Shown: in pieces, positions 41,147-52,800 of the stretch
Layout: each line of letters starts with the position of its first letter
Position numbering within the stretch: position 1 is the first letter of the stretch
DNA from: a virus
DNA length: 64,000 nucleotides
IMG/VR virus record: IMGVR_UViG_3300000547_000002
Coordinates: 1 to 64,000 of that record
Direction: 5' to 3' (one strand)
Notes under the pieces: model-generated
Told to the model about the DNA's origin: nothing
What the model saw: only the letters and a program-made list of their open reading frames with translations
Databases searched by the model: none
Made by a program: the position numbers and the translations under genes

Positions 41147-43201
41147 TTAGTTTCTTCCGGTGTATATAATATATGTTACTGTAAGTGTAGGATTCATTAC
41201 ATCCAATGGTTGTCCTAAATCGTCGTTAGTCAAAACACCGCCAGTTTGTGGAAATGCTTGACCTTGGCCATCGCCATATGGTAATGGAAAGTCCTCGACG
41301 TTAGGATCAGGTGTTAAATCTTCAATTTCTCTTACAGCATAAAACGTTTTACCTTCGCTATCGCGCAGATCGTGTTCGTGTTCAGGCAAATTATCAACAG
41401 ATATATTTTTGAATTCTGAACCGCCTTTCTGTCCAACAGCCTCTGCATTTTGTGCAGTTACAACATCAGCATCTACGCCTCCCATATTGTCTGCACCTAG
41501 CGGTAGTCTTCCTCTAAAGTCTGGAACTTTAAACAAACCAGCTTGTGCAAGACTTCTTCCTTGCGGATCTGTTTCTGATGTAAGATTTCTAGATCCAAAA
41601 CTATAACCGATAATGTTAAATAATTCCGCATATTCAGATTGGCTATATTCAGACCCGTCACATAGTAACCATCCAGCAGGAGCAGTAATACCGGCATAAG
41701 GCATAACTACACCCGGAGGATTGACAGGAATTCTTTCAAATAGGTTACTTACAGAAATCTTAAATAGTCCTGTATCCCCTGAGGTTCGATTTATAATAAC
41801 TTCGTCGTCAGACAGACCAACTTGTGTTCTTTCTTTAGAAGAAATAAAATCAGTGTTAATTGTAGTGTTAAACACCTTATTAGATCCGCCTGTCTGTCCA
41901 TCAAATACAACATTTTCAGAAGCAACGTCACCGGCTAGAGAAAATGTAGTTCCTGAAGTTAGCCTGTCTGCTGCTTCGGCATTGCCAATTACTGTTCCTG
42001 TTACATTACCAACTAACCTTCCTACAAATTGAGTAGCGTAAACATTCTGCCATTTTGAACTTGCTGACCCCAAATTACGAGTATTATTACCGTCTGGAAT
42101 GACATTGGCAAATGTTGCTAAATCTGAAAAGGTAGATTCTCCGCCTACATTAAGATTTTTAGCAATTCCTGCGCCGCCTTTTGTTACAATTGATCCGCTG
42201 TTTATGTTTACGCTTTGGTCTACTCCGTCTACTAATAGAGCAGAATCTGTTTTTATATTTCCTAATACATCTAACGACTCGTCTGGAGATTCATTGTTTA
42301 TACCTACATTTCTACTTGCATCAACCCGAATAACCGTTCTAGACGAACCTCCTGCTCTTACCCTGAGGTCAATATTTGACCCTTCGATTCTATTTTGTAT
42401 TATACTTGCTTGTCCTTCGACAGATAAACCGAAGTTAGCATCTGTTCCTATCAACATACCTCCGTCATTTTGCACATTAATAGGAAAAGAAGTATTTGAA
42501 GTAGTATCGCCTCTTAAAAAGTTAGATCCATCTACAGGAACATTGTCGACAATCAGTGACTCTGCTTTTTCGGAAACTCCGTAAATTTTATTTGTGCCGT
42601 CACCGGTAATGTTTAGGTCTGCTAGATTAAATCCCGGACGTATAATATCAAATCCTGGAATGTTGGGATTAGGATTGATTTCAAAATCTGAGTATACAGC
42701 AACTATTCTTGCTCTAATTTCAACTACTACTACGGTGTATTCTACATTATCAGAGCCTGTTATAGTTCTTGGTGATACTCCTGTTGATAAACCATCAGCA
42801 AAACTAGGACCTACTAGAACCCAGCCAGAACCTGAATTTAGGTATAATTGCTGATTGTCAACATCTGCCCATAAGTCGCCCGGTTGTGCTCTAGTAACGT
42901 CAGGAGCATTGTTTGCTTTGTTAAGTCCTCCGGCAGGTACCCAACCTGTTCCGTCATAGACTTTGAGTTGTTCGCTTCCTGGAGAAGTATCGTACCATAA
43001 TTGTCCTTCTATTGCTCGAGGCGGTTCGAGTGGTCCTGAGAAATTTTCAAGTAGATGTAAAAAGTTTTCCGCAATAACGCCGCCGTAGCCAGTATAATTC
43101 CTGCCGGGCAGTTTTAGAGTTGTTTCTGTGTTAAGAGTGCCATCTACAACAACTATACTTCCGTTTGTTGGTTCATCTGTGTATGGTATTGTATAAGCCA
43201 T
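41147..43201 (-). CDS. Tail-fibre-like protein with C-terminal tail-collar domain, tandem paralogue 1 (684 aa)
   Basis: N-terminal shared region (TTLKLPGRNYTGYGG, AENFLHLLENFSG, IEGQLWYDTS, WVPAGG) is followed by a beta-helix shaft and a C-terminal phage tail-collar-type domain: GVVMPYAGITAPAGWLLCDGSEYSQ, then FKVPDFRGRLPLGADN, the usual ending of distal fibres that contact the host. It is probably the fibre with the receptor-facing tip in this set. Confidence 0.82.
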   Translation of the reverse strand: MAYTIPYTDEPTNGSIVVVDGTLNTETTLKLPGRNYTGYGGVIAENFLHLLENFSGPLEPPRAIEGQLWYDTSPGSEQLKVYDGTGWVPAGGLNKANNAPDVTRAQPGDLWADVDNQQLYLNSGSGWVLVGPSFADGLSTGVSPRTITGSDNVEYTVVVVEIRARIVAVYSDFEINPNPNIPGFDIIRPGFNLADLNITGDGTNKIYGVSEKAESLIVDNVPVDGSNFLRGDTTSNTSFPINVQNDGGMLIGTDANFGLSVEGQASIIQNRIEGSNIDLRVRAGGSSRTVIRVDASRNVGINNESPDESLDVLGNIKTDSALLVDGVDQSVNINSGSIVTKGGAGIAKNLNVGGESTFSDLATFANVIPDGNNTRNLGSASSKWQNVYATQFVGRLVGNVTGTVIGNAEAADRLTSGTTFSLAGDVASENVVFDGQTGGSNKVFNTTINTDFISSKERTQVGLSDDEVIINRTSGDTGLFKISVSNLFERIPVNPPGVVMPYAGITAPAGWLLCDGSEYSQSEYAELFNIIGYSFGSRNLTSETDPQGRSLAQAGLFKVPDFRGRLPLGADNMGGVDADVVTAQNAEAVGQKGGSEFKNISVDNLPEHEHDLRDSEGKTFYAVREIEDLTPDPNVEDFPLPYGDGQGQAFPQTGGVLTNDDLGQPLDVMNPTLTVTYIIYTGRN

Positions 43202-43204
43202 TCA

Positions 43205-43816
43205 TTAAACCTCATTAAATCCTGATAGACTCTGCACTCTTACGGTATAATCTATCTGTATTAATCTATTCAAACTTTTCTGAACAGGATGAAATATTAC
43301 ATGTGTCAACAAACGCCCTTCGCCTGACGGTGTATATGCTCTTAGACCTAATTCGTCAAAGATAAAATCATCTTCTGTGCTAGAAGCAGTATCGAATGCA
43401 GATTGTCCTGCAGGCTCACCGTAATCTAACAAACAGGTTACTAGTATATCTGTGTAGTTTGTTCCTGATACGTGTCTTGTTTCTATTCGATTTCTAACAG
43501 GGTCAAGATTATTGACGGATCTGTCGTCTACTATCTTGGAAAATGTTTCGTTATACAAACCGGCGTTTGTTCCTGTAGAATTAGGTGTTAGATAGGTTAT
43601 AATACCAGTTTCGTTTACATTTGTTCCGCCGTTACCAAATGCCATATCCTGTATCCAACCTGTGCCTTGGTTGGCAAGACTTTCTGCTAAAGATATTGAT
43701 ATATTTTCATAATGTATGGCATTTCTTTTATCTACGTAAACTTCTTCATTTTCAGGGTCATATATTTTTATATGGCCTTGAAGTAAAACGCCGTTGTAAT
43801 CACTAAGTTCTGTCAT
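43205..43816 (-). CDS. Conserved phage structural protein (203 aa)
   Basis: The protein has beta-rich segments (LLQGHIKIYDPENEEVYVDKRNAIHYENIS, then WIQDMAFGNGG) and ends FHPVQKSLNRLIQIDYTVRVQSLSGF. It is known from marine T4-like phages between the large structural gene and the fibre genes, and has no named function; a baseplate or fibre-connector role is inferred. ATG 43816 has AGGAACG upstream and a late box GATAAATA at 43834-43841. Confidence 0.7.
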   Translation of the reverse strand: MTELSDYNGVLLQGHIKIYDPENEEVYVDKRNAIHYENISISLAESLANQGTGWIQDMAFGNGGTNVNETGIITYLTPNSTGTNAGLYNETFSKIVDDRSVNNLDPVRNRIETRHVSGTNYTDILVTCLLDYGEPAGQSAFDTASSTEDDFIFDELGLRAYTPSGEGRLLTHVIFHPVQKSLNRLIQIDYTVRVQSLSGFNEV

Positions 43817-43833
43817 AATTCGTTCCTATAGTG

Positions 43834-43841
43834 TATTTATC
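43834..43841 (-). promoter_or_regulatory. T4-late-like promoter box GATAAATA
   Basis: Minus-strand 43841-43834 reads GATAAATA, overlapping the stop codon of the giant gene and 18 bases before the ATG at 43816. It probably drives the fibre operon. Confidence 0.5.
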
Positions 43842-46800
43842 GAGGCAATTCAGTTGTCTGTGATAGCAAAAATTCTGCTACGTCACTATTGCTTTGTGCT
43901 AGCGGTGTTCCTATGTCGCTCCATAGAGAGCCTGTTTTCCTTACGATGCTTATTTTGATTCCCGGAGGCGGTGTTTCTGTAAGCCTTACATATTGTCCGA
44001 TATTTTTGTTTACAGCAAATTCTGCTTCACGGATTATGTCCCCTTCAGGAGAATCAAGTTCTTCATAGTTATAAACTCTGTAAGGAGTTTTTCGCAGTCT
44101 CTTTCCGCCTACAAAAACTTCTATATCTTGTGCTTCCCAGTACTCATATGGAATACTTGTATAGTTAATTACTCTTCCTGTACCGCTACCCACTCCGGTT
44201 GCGATAAATTCTGTGCCAGGAGAATTGTTTGCTGCTCCTATTGCGACAAAGTCTGTATCGCCCGACTCTTGAATAACATAACCTCTGCCTGGTGTAATAT
44301 CAGCTACAGATATTACTTCTGTCTCCTTATACCAATTGGTTTCTGACGCAGGATTAGGCTGTGGAGCATAAGGTAGTAGTATCTGTAGATATTCAACAAG
44401 CGCCGGTGCTACTGCGCTTGTTTGAGCAATGTTAAGCGGTGTTGTTGTAGCAGGATTTAATACAATCAAATCATATGCTCCTACAGGCAGTTCTGGTGTT
44501 ACAAATTGAAGAGTTTCTGAGTTGATATATGTAGTTTCGCATTCAGTTTCACCTACATGAACTACAACATTTTCTCTAAATCCTGTGCCTGTAACTGTTG
44601 CTGTCTGTCCTCCTAAAGGGAAAGCAGAATTATTGTTAAAGTCATATGTTATGCCTGTTATAGACACACCAGGCGAATTTTCAAATTCTACGAGACCTCT
44701 GCTATATCCGCTTGACTCTACAATAATAGTTTGTGTTTCGTCTTGATAAGGTAAATTGTTGGCGCTTCCTTGTTCAACAATTACGGTGCCTGCTTCATAT
44801 CTATCTTTCACGCCTGTTCCCAGTGTGCCTCTACGTAATTGAGTAAGTGTATTGCCTTGTTTAACAAAATATTCTATTCTTTCACCTTCAATGAATACAA
44901 TACCCGGCATTCTTGAATTGTAATTTGGGTCTGGCAATTCTGAAGCATCTATAACTTCAATGCGCTTATCGAACCAGTTTAGATCCTCCGCAAGTTGCTG
45001 TTTCTTACCAATACGCTTATAGTGTGTTCTGTTAAGAATATCTTTGAACTGCCTCCAAGCAAATATAGGTTTGACATCATTTGCTGCGAAGTGTATTATT
45101 TCTAGTTCGTCGCCGTCTTGAGGTATTTCAGCAAGTTTAACGGTTTCTCCGCCATTTTGAACAGAATAATCTACATTGTGATTAAGCAGATTGCCGTTTT
45201 TGACTACCCATACAGAATTTTTTTTCTGAGCGGGTTTAGTAAGGTTTATCACACCTTTTGACAATTGTTGATTTTCAAACCATTGAGGTGTGCCTTCTGC
45301 GATATTAGGATTAAGATTTACCGTTAAAACCTGTCTTTCTATGTTTTGAATGTCGTGATTAGAGAAGGAATAAACCTTGATTGAATCACCTTCGCTGTAT
45401 GGGGAATCTATATTAAGAGTTGGTTTGGTGCTGTCTTCACCTCTCTGTGGTATAAATTCGCCCGATTCGTCTATAAATCCGAAACGATATTCGCCTGTAT
45501 TCATTACAAACACTTCAAGAATATCGCCAGGCTGAGCTGTTCCTGTTACAAGGTTTATTACATTACCATTGACTACACCCGGTATATCAGTAGGATCGAA
45601 CGTAAAGTCTCCTGGATAGTTTAGAAGATTACCGTTTAGATAGACTTCTAGATATCTAGGATCTGTTGTGTCTGACGGAATTTGAGCTACGTCTAGCTGA
45701 TATGATAATACGCCTTCTTGTATTTCAAATTGTTTGTTATAAACAGAACGTAATAGTTTGTCATTAATAAACACAAGAACATTATTAACAGCAGGTTGTT
45801 GCGCAAATATATCATTTTCTAGCGTAAATTGCGTGGTAGAACCGTCTGCTACAAATTCATCTAATCTTACAATGCTGAGATTTGAATTTTCTATTCCACT
45901 TTCTGCTACCATTATATTAACAAAACTGTTCGCAGCAGGAGGAGAAGCAAATTTTACTATGGTATCTCCTGGACGATCGTAAGTTTCGTCTGCTTCTTGT
46001 AATTCAAAGGCTTTATCTACACCGTTTACGGTCACATATGCTTCCAAATCTTCGGAATACGCTGCTGGAATTAAGAATTCGCCAGTTTCTCCGTCGCCCT
46101 GGAACTGCTGAATATCAAATATTCTAGAACCGCTGTTTCCAAGATTAACAATGCTAACAACAGCGTTCGCAGCAGGAGCTGAATTGAAAATCACTGCGCC
46201 GTTTTGATAATCAACCACATAGTCTTGGCTGTCTTTGAGATCATGATCAACTTTTACAAACAGCGCGTCTCTATTTACAGGCGTTTCTCCTATGGAAAAC
46301 TCTGTTCTCGCACCGTCGGCTACAAAGTTTCTTACTTCAATGGAACTGCCGCCTGCGGCTGGTGATTCATATACCTGTATATCTAATGTATCCTGTAGCT
46401 GTCCAGGAACAATTTCTTCCGGTCCTCGAGATGTTGTTTCTGTGACAAATCCGTCACCGTCTATTTCTATTTCTTCTGCTAGAACACCGCGAGCATTTGT
46501 ATAGTTTAAACTACCGCCCGACAACGAAACATCATAAGAGTCTGGATCTGGTATGAACGAACCATCGCTTGTAATTTTTCTTACAATAATTGTAATAGAA
46601 TCTTCTGTGCTATCTTCGGGCGTAGTTGGTATATTCAACTCATCCAACTCAATTTGGGTAGTAGAACCGTCGCCTATTAAACTGACACAAGTTGCGTTTT
46701 CGTTTGTTTGATCCGCAGTCCCAAAATTTGGATCGTCCATCCTTTCGTTGCTTACGATGTTTCCGTTTGAGTCTCTCGCAACTCTATAGATGTTATAAAC

Positions 46801-49800
46801 TACATTTGCTTCTAGAGGTTGTGAAAGCTCAACGGTAATTGTGCTTCCGTCTAGGTTGATAATTTCATCTTCAAAGTCTGTGTCAAACACATCCCACGGT
46901 TGAGCAAACCAACCCTGACTATCCCAACCAGTCTGTCCTGAAAAATCAAAACCAGTGATTTCTACACCACCGTAATCCACACCGTACATTAATTGGCCGA
47001 GATATTTTCCTAGATCGCCTTCCTTGGGATCGTATTCAAAGTTTATTCTGTCTGCGGCTTTGAGAATATCCAGTGCCTTTCTGTATTCTATGCGAATTTC
47101 TGTGCCCGCAGCAGGGGCAGGATCTATAACAACTCTGCCCAATGATCTTTCATAGGTTTTAGAATTATCTACGACATTTTCGTATGAATATGTGCCTCTT
47201 GGAACTGGAGCATTGTCAATGAACACAGATACTCTGTCGCTTCTTAAATCCATTGGCCACTTGAGATCGAACTCCTGTCTAAATCCACTACCTGTAAATG
47301 TTTCTGTGGTGTCTAGTGACACAAATTCGAAGTTGCCGCTTGTTCTGTCGAACTTGATTTTCACAGAAGCAGTTCTTACAGGATTATCGCCTATTCTAGC
47401 AACTGCTCTTGCTGGTGTTCCGCCTTCTTCTATTGATCCTATAATATTGACCTGAGGACTTGACAGATAGCCTGATCCCTGTGTTACAATAGAAATTTGA
47501 CTTACGGTGCCGCCTGCGCCGAGAGACGCTTGAGCCGTTGCTCCTGTGCCCCCGCCGCCGGTGATTTCTACGACTGGTCTATTCGTGTATCCCTGTCCAG
47601 AATCTACTACGTCTATTTCTATAACACGATGTGTGAAATTTTCGATCCAGTTAGAATAAGGATCCTGGACAATATCACCGTCGCTTGTTACAACTTCGTT
47701 GTTTCTAACAACGGTTTTGAATGGAAGAATTTTCTGTTCGCTTTCTACGAAACGCGGAGGTAAATCAAAGTCTGTGACAACGGTTTCCGTGTTATCTCTG
47801 TTGTCATAAGTAGAAAGATACTCTCTTACCTTTGTCTTATAAGGTTTTACTTCTTTCACATACTCTTCATATGACGCTAGATTATCATTGGAGAATGTAA
47901 GTTTCTGTTCTAGTTCTCCTACATTGTGCTGTGCTTTTACAAAACTGGTCTTGAACGCCCAATCTACAAAATTCTGTTCCGCAAACACATATCTAAGGCT
48001 AGCAAAGAATAAGCCATTGTATTCACCTGCTAGGTCATCTACCAAAATGTCGTCTCTAACTGTTTCGAGAATTTTTCTAGTTTCTGTTGTAGGTAGAGCA
48101 TCAAAATTAACACCGTCAAACGCAGTAACGTCATAGCCTGTTAGGTTTCTCGCTGTGTCATATAGCCTTGGCAGAATTTGTATGGTTCCATTTTCTCTAC
48201 CAATAGTCTTATAATTTTGAGTATAGTCTATAAAGTCATTGTCTGCGATTTTTTCTAACAGCAACCAGCCGCCGCTGTTAATATTCTTGATTTTTACAAT
48301 GTCGCCAATTACATCATTTAGACCAAACAGCTCGTAGGAAGAATCTATAAGGAAGCTAATGCCTGTGTTAGCATTATATCCTGCAGCATACCAATCTTGA
48401 TATTCCCAATACTTTGTTACGTCATAGGCTTGGCTTGATATACGTATCCAGTCAGTGTTATCTCGATTTCTCTGATAGATTGCCCATTTTCCGTCAATCG
48501 TAGAATCGTTTTCTACCAGCACAGCAAAAGGTCTCACAAGAATTGTAGTAGCATCATTGTAGTATTCGCCTTCTGATACAATTTCTACAGATACTATTCT
48601 ACCTTGTGTGTCTATTTCTAATTCTAATTCTGCGCCAGTGCCTGTGCCTATGATTTCGATTGTAGGAGGTCTCTGATAGGATCTGCCAGCATCAACTATA
48701 TCTACATCTACGATTCTGCCGTTATCGATTACAGGTTTAAGAACGGCAGGTCTTGCTCTTGTAATGCCAATAAATTCTAGATCTATTTCAGTTTCTACTG
48801 TTCTGTCGTATCTGTTTGACACAATTGACGGTTTAGGATCCGTATCTAATAAACCAGAAATGTCCTTTTCGTCTATTATGAGATTGTCAATTAGCACTCT
48901 GTTGAGTCTTTCGACAAATTGTTTTAGTGCTTCTATTCTATTCACAAACCAACTCTGTCTTGGTCTGTTTAGAATACCGTATTTCTGTTTTGGATTTAGA
49001 GCAGGGTCAGGAACAGGGCGTCTTGCTTGATCAAATCCTACCAAACTATCGAACCACTTTGCTTCTACGTCTTGGTTTGGCCTGCTGGATTCAAGATTTT
49101 CTGTTAGTATCTGATATTGATTATGAACATTAGCATCTTGATTTTCAATAGTGTAGTATTGAACGCCAAGAGCAACATCTTGATTTTTGAATAGAGAATT
49201 GCTGTTATAGATTGCGAATTCATCCTTGCTTATAAACGCAGCAAATCTGTAGCCTTGACCTGCTGGATCTGAAATTAATTGAGCAATATCTCTTGCGGAG
49301 AGGTTGCGATTTTCTACGACAGGAACCGTGCTCTTGTTTCTTACCCAATAGTAGTATCTGTTACTGAAAGTGTTTGTAACTTCGTTATACACTCTCTTTG
49401 TGACATATCCGTTATCACCATATCGTGTGGTGCCTGTGATCCCTTGTGTGAATCCCTGTTCTGTTCCTGATCTTGAATCCCATTCTGACGGAAGCAGTGC
49501 GGATTCTACCCATTCATAGACATCAATGGAGTTAGAATCGGAGAATAACGTGTTCCAATTATTTGCAGAGTAAGTTACGGTTCCTTGATATGGATTTAGG
49601 AATCTCGCATTGGAGAGATCCCACCATACTTTTCCTACCTGTCTTGCTCCCCAGCTATTTGTTTTATTAATGTTGCCTTGAGTGCCGTCTGTGTAAGTAG
49701 CAGGATCTTGATACATTTTGAAATCTATTTCTTGATCTGCTACTCCGGCAACTTTTCCTTGTAGAGGATCAATGTAATCAAGGTATTCTATTAGTTGATT

Positions 49801-52800
49801 GGTTTTTGTATTGTAAAGAATTACCTGTTTGATTTTATCGACATCTATCGTAGGTTTAATCTGTTTCTTAATGCTCCAGAAATTGTCTTCGCTGTCTTTT
49901 TTATATTCAATCAAAACGCCTTCTGCGCGATCTGTTGATAGTTTTGGCAGAGACGCATATAAAACTTCATTGGCAAGTAAAATATTTTCACCGAAGAATC
50001 TTACGCCTCTGTCGTAATCAACGGTTTGGAAATATAGCGCAGTGTTATCCTCAATCTGATAAAGTCTTACGGTTCCTGTGTTTTCGGTTTGATCCACAAA
50101 CATTGTAAATTGCTTATCGAAAGTAGTAGTTTGATTGTCAAAGGTAGTAACAGCAGAAGCATTTGAATTTTTAGAAGTTATTGCGAGAATTGTGTCTGAA
50201 AATTCTACACGTGTTCCAAACTGCTCTCCGATCGCCTCTGTAGGTCCTACAAGTGTTTGAATAAGTTCGAAAACGCCGGATATCTGTTGATACACATACA
50301 CCTTGCCTTGATCGATATTGCCTTCACTATTCCTTGGAGCACCAACAGCAATAAATCTGCCGTCTGGCGTTATCGAAACTGAAATTCCATAGTCTTGATC
50401 TGCTAGGTCAGGCTGAATTGTTTGATCGAGAATGTAGAATTCGTTTAGATTTCTATAAACTAGAACGGTGTCTTTGTCGTCGTATCTTGCGGACAACGCA
50501 ATAATTTCTCCATTACGAGATACAGCATAATCTCTCGCAAATTCTACAAGGCCGGCGGCATCAAGAACGGAGATATCTGCGTTGTCTAACACCAATCCCG
50601 AATCATTTGGTATGTAGCCTAGATAGTCTACGGGCGTTGTAATTAATTCCCATTCTGTTTCGTCAAATGGTTTAGGAATCACATTGGTGACTGCTCGATA
50701 GAGTTTGTCATTGCGAAATACAACATCGCCTTCTGAATAAATTATATCGTCAGTTGCGGCAGTTTCTACATATTCTCCTGCGTAGTTTTTATCTATACAG
50801 AGTTCCCAATCATAGAAGAATCCATTAGAATCGCCTCGTTTAAAGGAGTAAATTTTTCCGTATTCTTGGTTTTGTGACGCTACGGATTCGTCTGCTTTTA
50901 CAAATATTTTTTCTAAACCGTTTATTGTGGCAGATTCTATTTGACTACCTAGCTGGTTGTCGGTCTTTCTATCTGGTACGATTAGGTTTTTGTAGTTTGT
51001 CCATTCTACCTTGCCCGTTCTTTCAAACACAGACACAACGCCTTCGTTTGATAAACCACTTGGATCACCGCCCGCACTGGCTTCTACTGAAAATACCTTG
51101 TCCCAGTCCGCATTTATAACACTGGGAACATTCGCAGGACGAGTAGATCCTAGTACGGTTTCTTCTCTATAAAACCAATATTCTGCTTCTAGCAGTCTTG
51201 GGTTTTGAATGTCTTCTAGTAGAACAGGTGTTTGTTTTTTAAACACTAGCATCTTGCCTATTCCGAAATCGTCGTTAGGGAATGATCTTCTGTCTAGCTG
51301 GCCTATTGTTCTAAAGCCAGAGTCGGGATCATAGAAATCGTCACCTGATCCGTCTGCGAGGAAGTTTATTGTTCTATTTTCACCGAAATCTCTGCCAAGA
51401 CCCCAGTCGCCTTGTATGTTTCGAATGTATATTCTAGCATCGTCGTTGTTGAATTTCTGATAGAATAGAACTTCTGCTGTTCCTAGTCCTTCCGCATCTT
51501 GAATTATTTGCGGGATTGGCTGTTCTGTGACCGGGTCTAACTGAACAAATTCGGAAAAGATGTCATAGGGCTCTACTACTCTGCCGGATTCAAAGCCGAG
51601 AATTGTAATGTCAATGTAGCCATCCCATACATATTCTATTGTGTGTCTCTTATTGACATCGGCAACTGAAAGACCTGTGTCTGTGATATCTTTGATTACA
51701 CCATTTTCGTAGCTGGGAACAGGATTGTAAAATAGATCAATTTCGTCACCTGGGGCAACACGATCTGATATAGATTTCGGTGCCCTAACTACAAATAAGT
51801 CACTTTCCAGTTGAAAGTTTGCCTGATCGTATGGTCCAGGAAGGCCTTCATAACTTAATGTCGTAATTTCGCTGTATCTATCATCGGGCCCTGAATTCGC
51901 AGGCGGTTCAAAATTTAATACGTTTTCGTAGAATCTGTTTTGATTGGTTTCTCCTTGAGGGACAAAATCATAGATTACTAATCCTCTGCCTGTGTCGCTG
52001 TTTTTTCCATTTACTTCGTAGTTTTGCGCAACATCTATCTTCCAAAAGCCACCAAAGGCATCTGAAAAATCTGCGGTGTTTTCTACAGGCTCTACTTTTT
52101 CGTATTGACCAATAAATTCACCAATGCCTGTAATAGCAGTGCCTTCTATGTCAAAGTCACCGTTTTGATCTTTGATATAGATACTCAAGGCAGAACCAAT
52201 ATTATAAACATAGGCAATTGTTCCTACTGCGTTTGCTGTTTCAATTGTCTGTCCTGCTTCCGGAATTGCTGTGGCATTAGGAATAGAAAGAACGGTTTCT
52301 ATCTTATCGGAGATTGTAAGTAATCCTGTAAGATTAGAGTCATCGAAATTTGCTAAATCGCCGTTGAAAGGCTGACGTTCTGTTAATAGTGTTTGATCTT
52401 GATAGGCATATGATAGTGTGTTCCATTCTGCCTTTATTTGATCTCCCACAGAAGAGCCCTGATACTGGTCCAAAGGTGCTCTTATAAGGAAATGGTCTGC
52501 TATGTTTTGTTCGTCTGGGTCGGCGCCAACTGAAACAAGCGGATAATTACCAGCTAGAACGACTTCTACTTGCTCGTCGTTTTCACCTGTTAATCCTTTT
52601 TCAATGAGATTTTGTAGATAGGAATTCCATGATCCTAGAGGCACACTTTCCAAAAATCTCTGAATAGGTGCGGTAGCACGCCATAGGTTGTCTCGCAGCC
52701 TTACAACATCGCCTATAGCATAGTCTCTGTTTTCGTCGAAGTCTCCTTGATATAGACTGGCAACGTTAGAGGCACCCGGAGCACCCACAACGATCCATCT

